Assembly (NCBI GenBank): GCA_916610825.1
Contig: OU744452.1
Coordinates: forward strand, 1,647,543-1,711,542
Direction: 5' to 3'
Origin: Haliclystus octoradiatus
Lineage: Eukaryota > Cnidaria > Staurozoa > Stauromedusae > Haliclystidae
Length of the DNA stretch: 64,000 nt
Below are positions 24,116 through 36,417 of this stretch, piece by piece. The notes beneath the pieces are model-generated. The model was not told the DNA's origin and ran no database searches. It saw nothing but the letters and a program-made list of their open reading frames with translations. The position numbers were made by a program, and so were the translations under genes. Position 1 is the stretch's first letter. Each line of letters starts with the position of its first letter.

Positions 24116-24660
24116 TAGTTAGTTTGATTATTAATTGCAGGCTTCTTACTTCTTAGGCCCTGTTTACAAGGAGGGCGAGTTACCCGGGTAGGCGAGTTAC
24201 TCGCCTTACGGAGTTAAAATGTGTTGTGTGTTTACAAGGGTCACCTGAGTAACTCGCCTACCCGAGTTAAATAATTTGAAGCCAATCTAAGCATGCGCGC
24301 TGAAATGGAACGATTAGAGAACAAAAGATGTCTACAGCGGAAACGTTCGAAACAATAGAAAATTAAAGCTACCATTTTTTAATTTTAACCCGCCTACCCG
24401 AGTTACTCGCCTATATCCGTTTACAAGTCAAAAAGTGACAGAAAGTTGTCTCGAGGAGTCATCGCCGAAGGCGAAAATGCCCCGAAGGGGCATTTTCTTC
24501 GGGACGGATGGCCCCGGTGGGGCCTTTCGACTACAACCCACGATTACCCCAAGCTGTGCAACACATTTAAGGGAAAAACCACCTTCGCAGAGGTTATTCT
24601 ACCAAAACCAACGGACTTTTCGCCAATATTTTTTTGCCATCCTCCTGTTCGGCCTTTCAA

Positions 24661-24864
24661 CTATGTCAATAATGCTTGTTTTTTCGTTCCGATCACTGCA
24701 AGTATTTTATTTAAATTTTCTTTCCTTCGAAATGTGTTTTCTGGCACGCCGGGTGGCCTTTGATCAACCGAAGCTCTTCTTCGACGTGTTGACAAACGAT
24801 CTCCCGCTGTCTCAGCAAACAATGCATTAAACATTTGTTTACGCCTTGGTGATTTCGTTGACAT
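24661..24864 (-). other. small basic ORF in the 8.4-kb element
   Basis: A 67-codon frame, MSTKSPRRKQMFNALF onward, rich in Arg and Lys. It lies in the most GC-rich part of the element, and its stop is followed by a hairpin, aaaatgccccgaaggggc, at about 24,475-24,496. Not recognised. The overlapping plus-strand frames (24,435-24,830 and 24,446-24,763) look like its shadows or chance. Confidence 0.3.
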
Positions 24865-25444
24865 GCACTGAAGAAGCTAATCGTTTTTATTCACTGCTTG
24901 AAGAAAACTGCTGTTCTATTAAATCAAACATGATTTAAACAACAAATGTGTTACTGGTCTGCTACCTTATCAAAGGACGTATTGTGAATGAGTAATTCAA
25001 TAATGTAATTTAAAAGACTTTACCATTTATGTTATTGTTGTGGCCGGCTGTAATTATTTCGCTGCTTGTCTGTACATAAAATGGCTGAGTTCACTAAAAC
25101 GATCATTTTGGACCACCTTCACCTTCAAGGTAAGAATCACTACGTTTGCTCAATGATTCTAATCGTTCTGCTTTTGAATATGTTCATAATGCCTTCGTTA
25201 TTGTTTTGAACTGTAAGGCTGTAAATTGTTTGGCCGATTTCTCTCTGCTTTTGGACGTGTCATTTTAGCCAAACTTTTGTGAATGTTTGCCTTAAACTAT
25301 TGGCCACGCGCGCACGTGTTTGGTTTGGGCTAGTCGCCTTTTCAATGTTATTTAGGAGCTACTGCCTCTGCGGTTTCTACAGAATGTTCCTGCCATAGCC
25401 TTGTGTGTTTCGCTCCAATGATTTAGATGTGATTTTCAATTTTC

Positions 25445-26160
25445 ATGTAAACAGAATATTCAACAGGCTGCATGGAGTCATGCGCAGTAGCATTCTGTCC
25501 CGTCTGATATTTTGGCCACATCTGAATTAAATCTGAATCTCGCACGATCGACTGTACTTCGGTTTGATTTGTATTTCAAACTCAACTTGACTTTGAGATT
25601 TCTGATGGCGGCCAGAAAAATGGCGGTCTTGTCCGAAAGTAATGAGATTAAAGTTTCAAAATAACAGCTTTTGACAATAGTCATCGTCATATAATATAAT
25701 TTGTGTGGATACAAAGTTCTTATCCTGGTCATCGTAGAATTCCAGTACAGTTGATGTAACATTTATCAATTATTTGCACGTCTACGTTGTTACTTATCAA
25801 CGAACAGCCTAACAGAGACAGAGTACACGGTGTATTTTTAAATAGCTAATATTGAATATTGGACAGGGTAAGGGAAGATATTTGAAAAATTAACATGAAG
25901 TATGGTGTAATCTAACTCAGCTTTGAATAGCAAGATATGATAATATCAATATAACATCAAAACATGAATAGATTGTACACATAGAATCCGGCATAGAATA
26001 GGCTAGTCTATATTTTCTAAAGTCATTGCTCATAGACCTTCAAATCATAGTCTATAACCTACATTAATCAGAAAAGTAAGGGAAGGAGCTCACTCAATCA
26101 ACTGCGGTAATAATTGATGATAGTGAGGCTTAGTGATCCATTGTCTATGATATGATTATT
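25445..26160. repeat. left arm of internal inverted repeat
   Basis: Matches 30,380-31,105 in inverse orientation, about 90% or better by eye over 700 bp. The mirrored short frames (25,478-25,762 minus; 30,779-31,027 plus) share MLHQLYWN and LYPHKLYYMTMTIV but show no known domain. The spacer between the arms is 4.2 kb. Confidence 0.9.
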
Positions 26161-26618
26161 CATATATACATGTATTTATCAGCTTTAATTTTAATCAATT
26201 CATTGAATAAGAAATTGATTTTTTAAATCTTTATAATTCTCAAACATTCAATATATTTCAAAATGTTAGTTATGATATGTTAATATAGTACTTCTTATCG
26301 ATAAAATCTCTACCAAGCCACAGAGTTTTGACTGAAACAAGTCAGTTGCAGTGTATTGCGCTGAAAGTCGTCATACCATAAACAATTATATTGAAGCTTC
26401 AAAACTAACAGCGTGCAGTATTAATCAATTCAGAAAATATCAATTATCTGAATTCCATAAAACAATGTAAATATTTAAAAATGCATGAATGAACGATAGG
26501 CTTTTAATCAATTTATTTCAATTTTAAAAACTACAAGTAGGCGTAACTGTTGTATAGTTCAGTGATAGCAAGAGCCAGTATATATGTTCATGCCATCTTG
26601 AAGCAAGACCGTACGCAT

Positions 26619-27457
26619 TGAAGTGTGAATCAGATCGAATTTACACAAAATTGATTACGGGTATGAATGTTGTAATGATCCGATTCCAATCCGATTTGAA
26701 GCAATATGCCAATTATAAATATAATCCGATTCGAAGCAAATAATTTGTAATTAATGTAAACTAATCCAAGTTTTTAATGTATAGATTTATGGATGATTGC
26801 TTTATACAGTCTCAGGCGCTTTAATCAGATGTCTTTTAACTTGATGCTGGATATTCTGCGTTAGACACTTAGCTACTGCTACTGTGATAAAATACAAAAC
26901 TACCACACAGCAATAATAAATACCAGCATGAATAAATGTGTCTACTATCACTGTATGTCGTATAGCTGGCTTTGCTATAACAACAACTAATTGATATGAC
27001 TCAATGGATAGTGAGCACAATGAAGGCTAAACTGTATCTCATTTATTATTCAATCTACACTTAGACAACATAGATAGATTACAGGAATTATATAGGGTGC
27101 TGACATGAGACAGTCACATACAGCACATCAAAATGATAATACAATACGTACAATGAATCAATAATCTTGATCATTTCCTTGAAGAAATTGTATAATTCAT
27201 TTCACATCAACGTGTAATTGATGTACTAGAGAATGGAATACTAGAGAGTGGAACATGAATGTCGCTATATGTACAAGAAGCAGTCACTTTAGAGGAAACT
27301 AGAACACATTGATTAATCGCTACAAAGTACAAATACTCTTCCAAGTTTCAAAATCCAAAATCATCTGGCATCAATAAATACAAATTCGACCCAATCCAAA
27401 GACCTAAAATATCACTACCTGGATGCGATCCAATCTGATTGGATTCGCACATCTTTA
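26619..27457. mobile_element. 839-bp hAT-type miniature element
   Basis: Ends tgaagtgtgaatc and the inverse of taaagatgtgcgaatcc form imperfect terminal repeats. Flanks gtacgcat (26,611-26,618) and atacgcag (27,458-27,465) agree at six of eight positions. Inner sequence is rich in gattc/ccgat motifs, like the element at 49,427. No transposase. Confidence 0.55.
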
Positions 27458-30379
27458 ATACGCAGGTGCAAAATAAATGAGGCTCAAAACTTTCAGAGGT
27501 TAAATTTGTTATTCACAACTAACATATATATGTACTTTTGGAATGGTCAAATTCTTTAATTATTATATTTTCTTATTCCTAATTGACAAGATTGTCACTT
27601 TAGTTTTACTTTCGTTGTGGGTTTGATTTTAAACACAGCCAAAAAGGTTGAAGGTTGTTCACTTAAATTATACCTGTCAGATATGACTCTGTGATAGTAT
27701 GATTAATGTAGATTCTATTACAAAGTTTATATTATAAAGGCCAGAGGGTATGATTCTTCATTACTCAGAAATTTGGTCCTGATGCTTTTAAGAAAGTTTC
27801 TTTTAAATTTTATTTCATTTTATTATTACAAAATATTTCATTAATTATTATCATATGATTTTCACATAGATTTATCTTTGGTTGGTGCTACGCAAATAAG
27901 TAGGCATATTCCCCTACGAAAAATTTGTTGATTGTAAATGTAGTTTTTCGATTTGAATAGGCCTTTGAAGAAACATTAGAATAACTGTTGTGTTAAGCCG
28001 TTTCAACTTTTCAAAGTGCAGTACTATACATACTGATCTTCATACTATACACTTATTTTTGTGCTGCTTTCAATTCTTCTTACGGACAATTTTTACAGCT
28101 TTGATAGTTTGGGCTGAACGTAGCTATAGCTGGTTAAATGACCTATTTTTCATGAACAATTCATGAATATTTGTTGGTCCATTTAAATTTCAAGAACTGT
28201 TATCACAGCCTGCATTTTGCGTATACTTTTACGGATTAACCAAAGAGCAGCAGACTAGGTGGCAGCCATGGGCCTTGTGAGAGGATCAAAACAGACGGAG
28301 AAACTTGCACTAGCGCAAGTTAAATAGGCACCTTCTCTAAACATTCTTGAGCACGAGCTTTACTTAGCGTATAGTTTATTTCTAATCATCGATAATATAA
28401 AGGACACCAATGCCATGTATCCTTGTTCAGTAGATTATGTAGGCAATCAAGGTGTTTTTGCATACTGTTGGTTCTCCCAGACGTCAGCACAGTATTCGAA
28501 ATGATGGAAAACAAAGGCATCAAACAAAATCTTTCTTGTTTCTAGGTGTAAACATCAAGTGAAACTTACTACTGTTGTGCAGGAACGTTTTCTAATTCAT
28601 GATTGGTAAATTGATAGTTGTTAAATGAATTCAATTAATTTCGACAATACAGGCAAAGAGAAATTGCTCCATAATTATTGTTATCCTGTTTATGAATATA
28701 TTTGTGAATAGGGCTAATTTGACTACCTTGAACAATGCACACTGAAAATACCCACGTGACAAGAGAGAGATTCAAAACTCAGAGGGGATGTAAGAGGAGA
28801 GTTTCCAACAAAATCGGTACAAATTTAGAAATGCATTTGATTGATTCTGAAGTGACTTAAAAGAAGGTAGTAGGGGAGACAGCTTAGCTACAAGACTCGA
28901 GTAACAATGGCTTCAAAGGTTTTGGTACAGCATTGTGCTGCCCAGGGTTGCACCCATGTAGCTTTTCCTGCTACAGTATTCCAGGACCACGCCAAACGCC
29001 TAGTCTTATTAAAATTAATTTGAAAACAATGGCCACATGCCCCTTTGCCAGAATTCATAGTGGTCACCTCTATACAGCAGCCACCCGTCTACAGTGGTCA
29101 CTCTCGGTATGCCTGAAATAGTATTTTCTATCTAATCAAACCTGCATATAAAGGCCACCTGCATCTAATGGTGTGATGGGATAATTTTGTTTCACTTCGC
29201 AGTTTACAATTTAAATTTAACCACATAAGCTTCAAGCTCGTTTGCATGGGAATGAATTTCTGAACAGCAGTCAAATTTATAATCAACTAATTGAAATTAC
29301 TATTAGCTCTATTACATGAAAGTTACTGGTACGTATAGATAAAATACATTGTGTGAGGCGATGAGGAATCAAATTGAGCTACCAGTCTACATTGATCAAT
29401 TTATCTATCTCTTATAGCTGGCTGCTATACACAGATTTCAACTGTATCTAGCCTATTTCTAAACTTCAACTCATTATTTTGATATTTGCTTGAAGAACAT
29501 CAATTTTCATAAATGTATGATATTTTTAGTAAAAGAGTACACACACAGAAGTAGGCCCGACACGAAGTATAAACCATCCCTCTATTGTTTCATGATTTCT
29601 ACCAAGGCATGTTAGGGGCATATTTGCTATTGAAATGTTAACATTTCTCTTTGCCGATTACTAGGCTTAATCTACAAAACATATGTCCGCGTACAGTCGA
29701 GCTCTCAGCCTTCCGTATGTCTAACATAATTTTCTAGGAGGTAGTTTAATATCACGAGACATCCTGATGAAGATTACCGATGTTGCTTAAATTTTAATTA
29801 TCTTGACTGATCACCTCAGAATGCCGTCTCTTTCAACTTTGTAGCCTAGGGGCCTACCCTTTATAAATCAAAAATTAGCTTAGCCTATAATTTTGTAGAT
29901 TGTCCATTAGTTATTTGTTGTGTAAGTATCTCATATTGATGCATATACACACATGTTGATACATATTAATTAATAATTATTATAGGCCAGGTGTAAAGGA
30001 TTATGACAAAGTAATCGTCCCAAATGCCACAATTATCCTGTTTCTGCAAGTGGTTAAGAATCCATTTATTAGCTGTGCTATATCCACGGTGGAACACTTT
30101 ATCAGAGGATTTTGTTCTGCAAGTAGCCTACATTTCTATGATTTTAAACAATATTACAAACATTTACTCTGGCTCAGTGTTGCAAAGTCTACAATACAAA
30201 TAGATAAGTTTGTTTACTATTTCAGATAAGTTGTTTTTAAAAACAATAATTATTAGTTTTCAGCTAAATTGAGATACTGTATACAAGGTTGTGGTGTGTG
30301 CTTGTGTGTAGTGGAGACCAAAAGCTCTTCCATAATAGTCGCTCATTAATGTTAGCTTTTTTGTAATTTAATAAATACT
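27458..30379. other. interior of the 8.4-kb element, no gene recognised
   Basis: Apart from the satellite-like block near 29,040, I see only short frames. One at 28,908 (MASKVLVQHCAAQGC onward, 38 codons) and one at 28,933 (62 codons) have no domain I recognise. Confidence 0.4.
29040..29165. repeat. diverged relative of the 181-bp satellite
   Basis: Contains agcagccaccc, cagtggtcac and ctgcatataaaggccacct in the order seen in the tandem unit at 1-595. It is a single copy here. Confidence 0.6.
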
Positions 30380-31105
30380 ATATCAGATCAAAGACAGTGG
30401 ATCACTAAGCCTATCTATCATCAGTTAGTACCTTAGCCCTTACTTGATTGAGTGAGCTCCTTCCCTTACTTTTCTGATTAATGCAGGTTATGGACTATGA
30501 TTTGAAGGTAGGCTAGTCTACGAGTAATGACTTTAGAAAATATAGACTAGCCTATTCTATGTGTACAATCTATTCATGTTTTGATGTTATATTGATATTA
30601 TCATATCTTACTATTCAAAGCTGAGTTAGATTACACCATACTTCATGTTAATTTTTCAAATATCTTCCCTTACCCTGTCCAATATTCAATATTAGCTATT
30701 TAAAAATACACCGTGTACTCTGTCTCTGTTAGACTGTTCGTTGATAAGTAACAACGTAGACGTGCAAATAATTGATAAATGTTACATCAACTGTACTGGA
30801 ATTTTACGATGACCAGGATAAGAACTTTGTATCCACACAAATTATATTATATGACGATGACTATTGTCGAAAGCTGTTATTTTGAAACTTTAATCTCATT
30901 ACATTCGGACAAGACCGCCATTTTTCTGGCCGCCATCAGAAATCTCAAAGTCAAGTTGAGTTTGAAATACAAACCAAACTCAAAAATCAAACCGAAGTAC
31001 AGTCAATCGTGCGAGATTCAGATTTAATTCAGATGTGGCCAAAATATCAGACGGGACAGGGTGCTACTGCGCATGGCTCCATGCAGCCTGTTGAATATTC
31101 TGTTT
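30380..31105. repeat. right arm of internal inverted repeat
   Basis: Inverse match to 25,445-26,160. Differences are mainly single-base changes plus a short insertion near 30,980. Together with the terminal repeats it gives the 8.4-kb element a nested palindrome layout. Confidence 0.9.
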
Positions 31106-32553
31106 ACCCCTCTGGTATGCATATGAAATTTTCGATAATTATTGACTCGTTCTTTAGAAAGTTCTTGCAAGGGGTTAATAACTTATTATGCCAATTAATA
31201 CAAATACTACACCTGTTTCTAACTTGCATTTGTTCATTTAATTCTACATGATTCTCATTTACTTTCAATTGTTTGGCTGTCTTTCAAATCAAATTTATTT
31301 TCATTTGTTTGCAGGCAATCAACATTCAAGGTTTTGCTTTTGCAACTTGCCAGTGGTCAAGGGCATGATTTATTTGCCGTGATTTACACAAAGTATTGTA
31401 CTGCTGGCTGCTGAACTATCAAACCACATCCTCTGCGAATTATCTACCTCACCATTGTTATCATTCCTATACAAGGCGTTACTGTTTATTATTGTGGCTG
31501 GTTGCCTTGGACTTCAAATTGTATTTAAATTTATATTTGCATATTATTTATCGTAATATGCGAACTAAAGTGTGTCTGATTTAATTATAAGTGACTTATT
31601 TTACCGTTTAGTTATCTTTCAAGTTTAATTGCTTGACCGTGAAGTTGTATATTGATTTATTGTTACCATTGGTATGGTTTGATGGCTAAAAGTAACTTTA
31701 GTGTACTTCTATTTATTATAACATTGCCATTGCATGGCAATGACATTCCCCATTCACGTGCGCGCGAGGTATTATGTAATATGTATCAAATTTTACATGA
31801 TGCAATGAATACAGCTGCTTTCAATTATGCATGCACAACTACATGAATCGCTCACTCCCAAATCCTAAATTTGCAACCTTTAAACGTCATTTTACATGAT
31901 TTACCACTTTAATGAACTGGGCTTTCCAGTAACTTCGTGCTACTATGCTACTAACTGCTAGTCTCCTGCCGCCGTACAACTTTTTACAATTTGCAATACC
32001 AATCACAGGCTACCTGTCTGATCATTCACTTCTGTGTGAATTTTTCACTACTTAATTGTAACTTGTGTGTGTTACTTTTTATGATTAATTTTTATTGATT
32101 TCGTCCATCTATTTATTTGAGACATATAGAGGAGACCAGCAGCCCATCGTAATCCCCTTCGTGCCAACTGTTCCTTACCGCCTACCGCCGATTCGCCAAC
32201 GACCCCCAAAGACACTGCCGCTTTAAATCACCAACCACAAATGTAGCAAACCGATAATAGTAGTAATGCAAATAGTAGAATAATGGGAATTACAAGATGA
32301 CGCTGACAAACGAGACAACAGAACTTCATGATCGATGCTGCTTAGTCTTCTGGGGTAGACGAGTTACCCGGTCTGCCAAGGCGAGTAACTCGGGTAGGCG
32401 AGTAACTCGGGTAGGCGAGTTACTCGGGTGGGCGAGACAATTTTCTCACTTTGCTTGTAAACAGAACGCGCATAAACAATAGACCCGGGTAACTCGCCAA
32501 CCCGAGTAACTCGCCTACCCGAGTAACTCGCCCTCCTTGTAAACAGGGCCTTA

Positions 32554-33390
32554 ATTGTAATCTATCTTATGCACAATGGAGTGCTGAAAATTAGCTTCTT
32601 TTCAGAATTATTGTTTACAACAATTCAATAGCTAGGTGTTGTTGTGTGCTTTCAAAATGACAATCTTATTGTAAGGTAACTCTCCTTACTTTATTGTTAG
32701 CAGCTCATTTAATTTTCATGGTATCTTTTGGAATTTACTGTTGTTTGATTCAAATTTTCCAAATGTTGTATTTAAATTGATAAGTTTGATTAATAACGTT
32801 TTAATATGATTAACTACTACTTCTGACTGTATTATATCTCTATAGATCAGTATTTAAATTTTTATAGTCCGTATTACATCAGATCAGAATCCTATTCAGA
32901 GATCATTAGCTTATAACTTGAAACTGTTTAATTTTCTTAACTTAAAGTAGCTTCGTTGTTTGGATTATTTTTACAGTTAAAATTATTGATTTATTCTACC
33001 ACCTATATAATGCTTTACGCACCAATTCTAGAAACATAAAATATATTTGTGAACCACACCAGATTAATTGATTTCCACAGTAATTCAATAGACATTGTTG
33101 TATGGTAGCTAACTTTATTGAAACCTAGTCAACATTTCATTGCATAAATAATTCTGAAATTGTGGCTATAATATTAGTTCAGCCCTTTCCAAGAAGCATC
33201 AAATAAACTTTCACACCTTCAATCCACTTTTATCATTTGTTAGTGACATTAATTCACACTGATTTCATAAGATTTTTAATTTAAGTCAAACAGTCTATGT
33301 TTAGTATGTTCCTGTTATTACTATTACTACTGTATCACCAGTGTCTTACAGAAGATTGAGCCTACGGAATATTAATACATTTTCTTTTAA
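32554..33390. other. intron 1 sequence, nothing recognised
   Basis: AT-rich intron between the 8.4-kb element and the point where the inverted arm can first be matched. The arm may extend further left than 33,391 because the window ends on the right. Confidence 0.5.
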
Positions 33391-34051
33391 AAATTATAAA
33401 ATTATCCATTCTCTTTTGAATTTGTTCTAACATATTCACATTGGAAATATTTGACAGCTTCAGCACAGACACTTTATACATTGAAGTCTAAGTTAGCTCT
33501 TTCATGCAAAGAAGCGATCAGAGCTAACTAAACTAGAAACCGTTATCAAAAATATATTCAGAAATGAAGTTATGATTTTGCACGAGCGATGAGATCTTCA
33601 GAATGTAACACAACTTTATCATATTTATCATCCACAGCTTTGATTAAATATTTATGCAAATTGAATTGAATGCCCAATAGATTCATTCAAGCTGGAGTCA
33701 GAATATTTTTTCTAAAATTATCATTTTCAGCATTTTCTCTCTCAAATTTACAGTTTCAGATATGACTTCCGCTGTTTCTCCTCCAAAAATGATCATCAAC
33801 GAATCACAACAACACCTCTGAAATTGTGTAATCATCTTTTCAGTTTCTAAAATGATAAATCCATGTTATTTCAGTAAGATTTCTGTATCAACAGAATTTA
33901 TGACTGCTGTTTAGACTTGTCCAAAAAAACGAACATTCAAAATATAATGTTCCTTGCACAATCCATTTTCACGTTTGACTTGCTCTACGAACAAGTGATC
34001 CAAAATTTGAAGTCCATCCAACATCAGGAAATGGGCAACCAAACCCCTTTA

Positions 34052-34408
34052 GACCGAGCGCCACAAAACTAAAACCCTTCAAACATCCAATTTATATTTT
34101 CAAGATTCACGGTCAAAGCCTCCTTATCATTTTGAGAAAATGCTGCATGTGAGCTTCATGGTCTTTGATTCTTTTGTTCTCCCAAGATTTCGCAAATCCA
34201 TAGAAGCATGGCAAAAAACACAAAAATGTATGAATTGAGAAGGCTCTGACCGTGAAATGAATTATAAATTCATCTCTGGTGAGCTCCACAATAAAAATTT
34301 GACCAAAACAAGAAACGGGAAAGTATTTATTGTATTCTTTATGAAGATTTTATGTGAATTTCAAGTTGCCCGGAGAAACCTGCGGTTTTAGTTCTGTGGT
34401 GCTCAGTC
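34052..34408. mobile_element. TA-flanked miniature element, left arm
   Basis: Inverted ends gaccgagcgccacaaaacta and its counterpart with four mismatches, bordered by TA at 34,050-34,051 and 34,409-34,410. 357 bp, no coding capacity. Mirrored at 62,983-63,339. Confidence 0.65.
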
Positions 34409-34449
34409 TACTCCAAGTCATACGTGAGATAATAAGGGAAAATTTTAAT

Positions 34450-35650
34450 TAGGGTTGAGACGGTGGTGAATTTTAGACAATCGGTTAACCTTTTTCAAAA
34501 ACCGGTGGACAACCGGTTAACCGAAGAGAACAATAGAACAATAGAAAAATCGCGCTATTGATATCAATCCAAAACATTTATCAACATGAGTGCAAAAAGT
34601 AATATAAAAGTAATATAATACCAGTTGGATGAAGTTTAATAAGGAAATAAAATTACGATACAATAAAATAAAACATAATAATTATTCAAGTAAGGTACGG
34701 AATTCATAATAAATTGAATTAAACAGCAATTACAGAAATAAGCGTTTAAATAAATTAAAATTAAATTAATGTAGAAAACTAAAATGAGCACGTAACTAAA
34801 AGTTTATCAATATCATATTGTTTATTACTAATAATTAGTTACATCTTATTTTATTTAAAAATATAAGGCCATCAACAACACTTGGTTTCAACGACGCTCG
34901 TTGCTTCCTAACAATTAGTCCTGCCTTGCTAAATATCTGTTTGCTCGGTACAGAAGTTGGTGGAGCTGCAAGAAGGCATTTAGCTAATCTCTGTAACTGA
35001 TTATATTTTTTACAATTCTCCTTCCACCATTCCAATGGATTTTCATTAATGTCAATGGGTGGCTCTAGCTAATACCTGAACACTTCTTCCTTTACGCTTT
35101 CATTTACATGACTCAAATTGGCTGACATCGCTTGTGATTGAGACGGCTGGAGAAGCATCTGGAATGCCAATTGAGTTTTAGATTTCTTTTTCGGCGGTTC
35201 AATCGGAGCAGCATTGTTTCCATTAATCTCAACCACATCTCGCTCGGGTATTCCCTCAATCATTCTTGAAGCCAATTCAATAGTTTTGGTTCGTTGAGCA
35301 GTAGCCAAGAATGACAGATGTCTGAATCGCGGATCGACAAAAGATGCTAGGACGTGAAACGGTAAATCATCTGTTGTGTCGGTGTCTTCTTCATTCATGA
35401 ACGTTATTATAGGTTATTTGTTGCGGTCAAGTCTTGTTCCTTTGATGAGGTCCACATTAAATCTTTCTTTTAATGATTTGACCAAGGCATCTCTGAATAA
35501 TTGACCAGGACAGGTAGTGGCAGTTCTTCGTCTGGAATTGCTTCGTAGCTCAGTGAATGACATTTCCTTTAGTTGATGTAACAACCCAGTGATGGTAGGT
35601 AGAAAAACTCCTGCTGTTGAGTAGCTTTGAGAGCTGAATAATACAGTTGC
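34450..35650 (-). pseudogene. hAT transposase C-terminal fragment, left arm
   Basis: Frames on the minus strand read LPFHVLASFVDPRFRHL, then EWWKENCKKYNQLQRLAK, PTSVPSKQIFSKAGLIV and ASLKPSVVDGLIFLNK, the hAT dimerisation region. The element end is near 34,450 (agggttgagacggtgg). The N-terminal half is missing: at about 35,650 it is fused to a Penelope-like fragment. Frames change near 35,405 and 35,040. Dead. Confidence 0.8.
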
Positions 35651-35895
35651 CAATTCTACCAGATGTAAAGAAGGAACGATCGTTGGAACAGTTGTTGTAT
35701 GGCACTGCCGTTGATAGAATTGACCATTTGACGAAGAATGATTTTCCGTTATCTTTTAGTGACCAGATGTATTTAGACAACTCAGTGCGATTTTCATATT
35801 TTCTGTTGGTAAATGACGACTTATGTTTCGTAAAATCTTTGAATGCTCCTTCAGTAAGGCCGATGTAGCTGTGGCCGTTTGCGTCCAGTGCTCAA
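35651..35895 (-). pseudogene. Penelope-like GIY-YIG endonuclease fragment, left arm
   Basis: Read on the minus strand, one frame gives YIGLTEGAFKDF, a HKSSF segment, TELSKYIWSLKD and VKWSILS. This pattern is the GIY-YIG nuclease domain found at the C-terminus of Penelope-like retroelements. No reverse transcriptase is attached. It abuts a hAT fragment, so two unrelated elements are fused. The frame is not the longest one here; longer frames in this stretch are shadows. Confidence 0.65.
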
Positions 35896-36131
35896 TGTTT
35901 GTTAAAATAGAGCATAATATAAAATTGAGACAAATATGAGACAAAGCCTTCCCCCGTAACTCCAAGTTACACGTGTTTATTTCACGATCATCAGACGGTA
36001 TACTAAAATATTGAAAAACATACTACTATACTCCTGTGAACATACATAAAGCGCAATATATGTCATTCTTCATGTCTAAGCTATTGGATCTCATAATTTG
36101 ATTGAATTTTATCTCCTTGTTTATATTGTAG

Positions 36132-36320
36132 GAAAAACCAGTTTATGTAATGCATTGATTAACTGCAAAGAAGAGCAAATTGATGATAAATGTAGAACGG
36201 AGGGAATCGATCTTCGCAAATGGAAAGTTAGACCTGAAATAGATGATTTGGAAGTTTTATTTGTTGACTGTGCAGGACAGAGAAAGTACATGATCACACA
36301 CTCCTTCTTCATTTCACAAG
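36132..36320 (+). CDS. ROCO exon 2: Roc P-loop second half and switch region
   Basis: Acceptor ttgtag|gaaaaacc completes GETMAG|KTS with the end of exon 1. It encodes SLCNALIN, then VLFVDCAGQRKY, the DxxGQ switch-2 motif. Donor acaag|gtgagt, phase 1 to phase 1. Roc is the Ras-like GTPase of ROCO proteins. Confidence 0.9.
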
Positions 36321-36417
36321 GTGAGTTGCAAAGACTGGGAGGAGATAGATAATGCCATAATCAAATCTTCGTTCTTTCATATTTGTTGTATCTCTAATAT
36401 ATTGTCATAGCATTACA

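Larger units (their letters stand above)
24156..32550. mobile_element. 8.4-kb inverted-repeat element flanked by TTA, no transposase seen
   Basis: The ends GGCCCTGTTTACAAGGAGGG (24,156) and its exact inverse (to 32,550) are flanked by tta (24,153-24,155 and 32,551-32,553). A 3-bp TTA duplication and GG-rich ends fit PIF/Harbinger elements. Both termini carry repeated cgagttac / gggtaggcgagtaactc motifs in direct and inverted orientation. The interior holds a second inverted pair (25,445-26,160 versus 30,380-31,105) and a hAT-type element. I see no transposase or Myb-like partner gene, so it appears non-autonomous despite its size. A candidate exon start, ATG 25,081 with a donor after CTTCAAG (aag|gtaaga at about 25,130), encodes MAEFTKTIILDHLHLQ and may be captured cargo; this is weak. 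Confidence 0.7.

Noticed and set aside
24435-24830. 131-codon frame in the 8.4-kb element
   Set aside because: It overlaps another plus frame and a basic minus frame, has no recognisable domain and lies in locally GC-rich, hairpin-rich sequence.
25478-25762. 94-codon frame and its mirror at 30,779-31,027 as a conserved gene
   Set aside because: They are conserved only because they lie in an inverted DNA repeat; both carry different downstream frames and no domain.
35647-35868. 73-codon frame (and mirror at 61,523-61,744)
   Set aside because: Antisense shadow of the GIY-YIG fragment; the opposite strand carries the recognisable motif.
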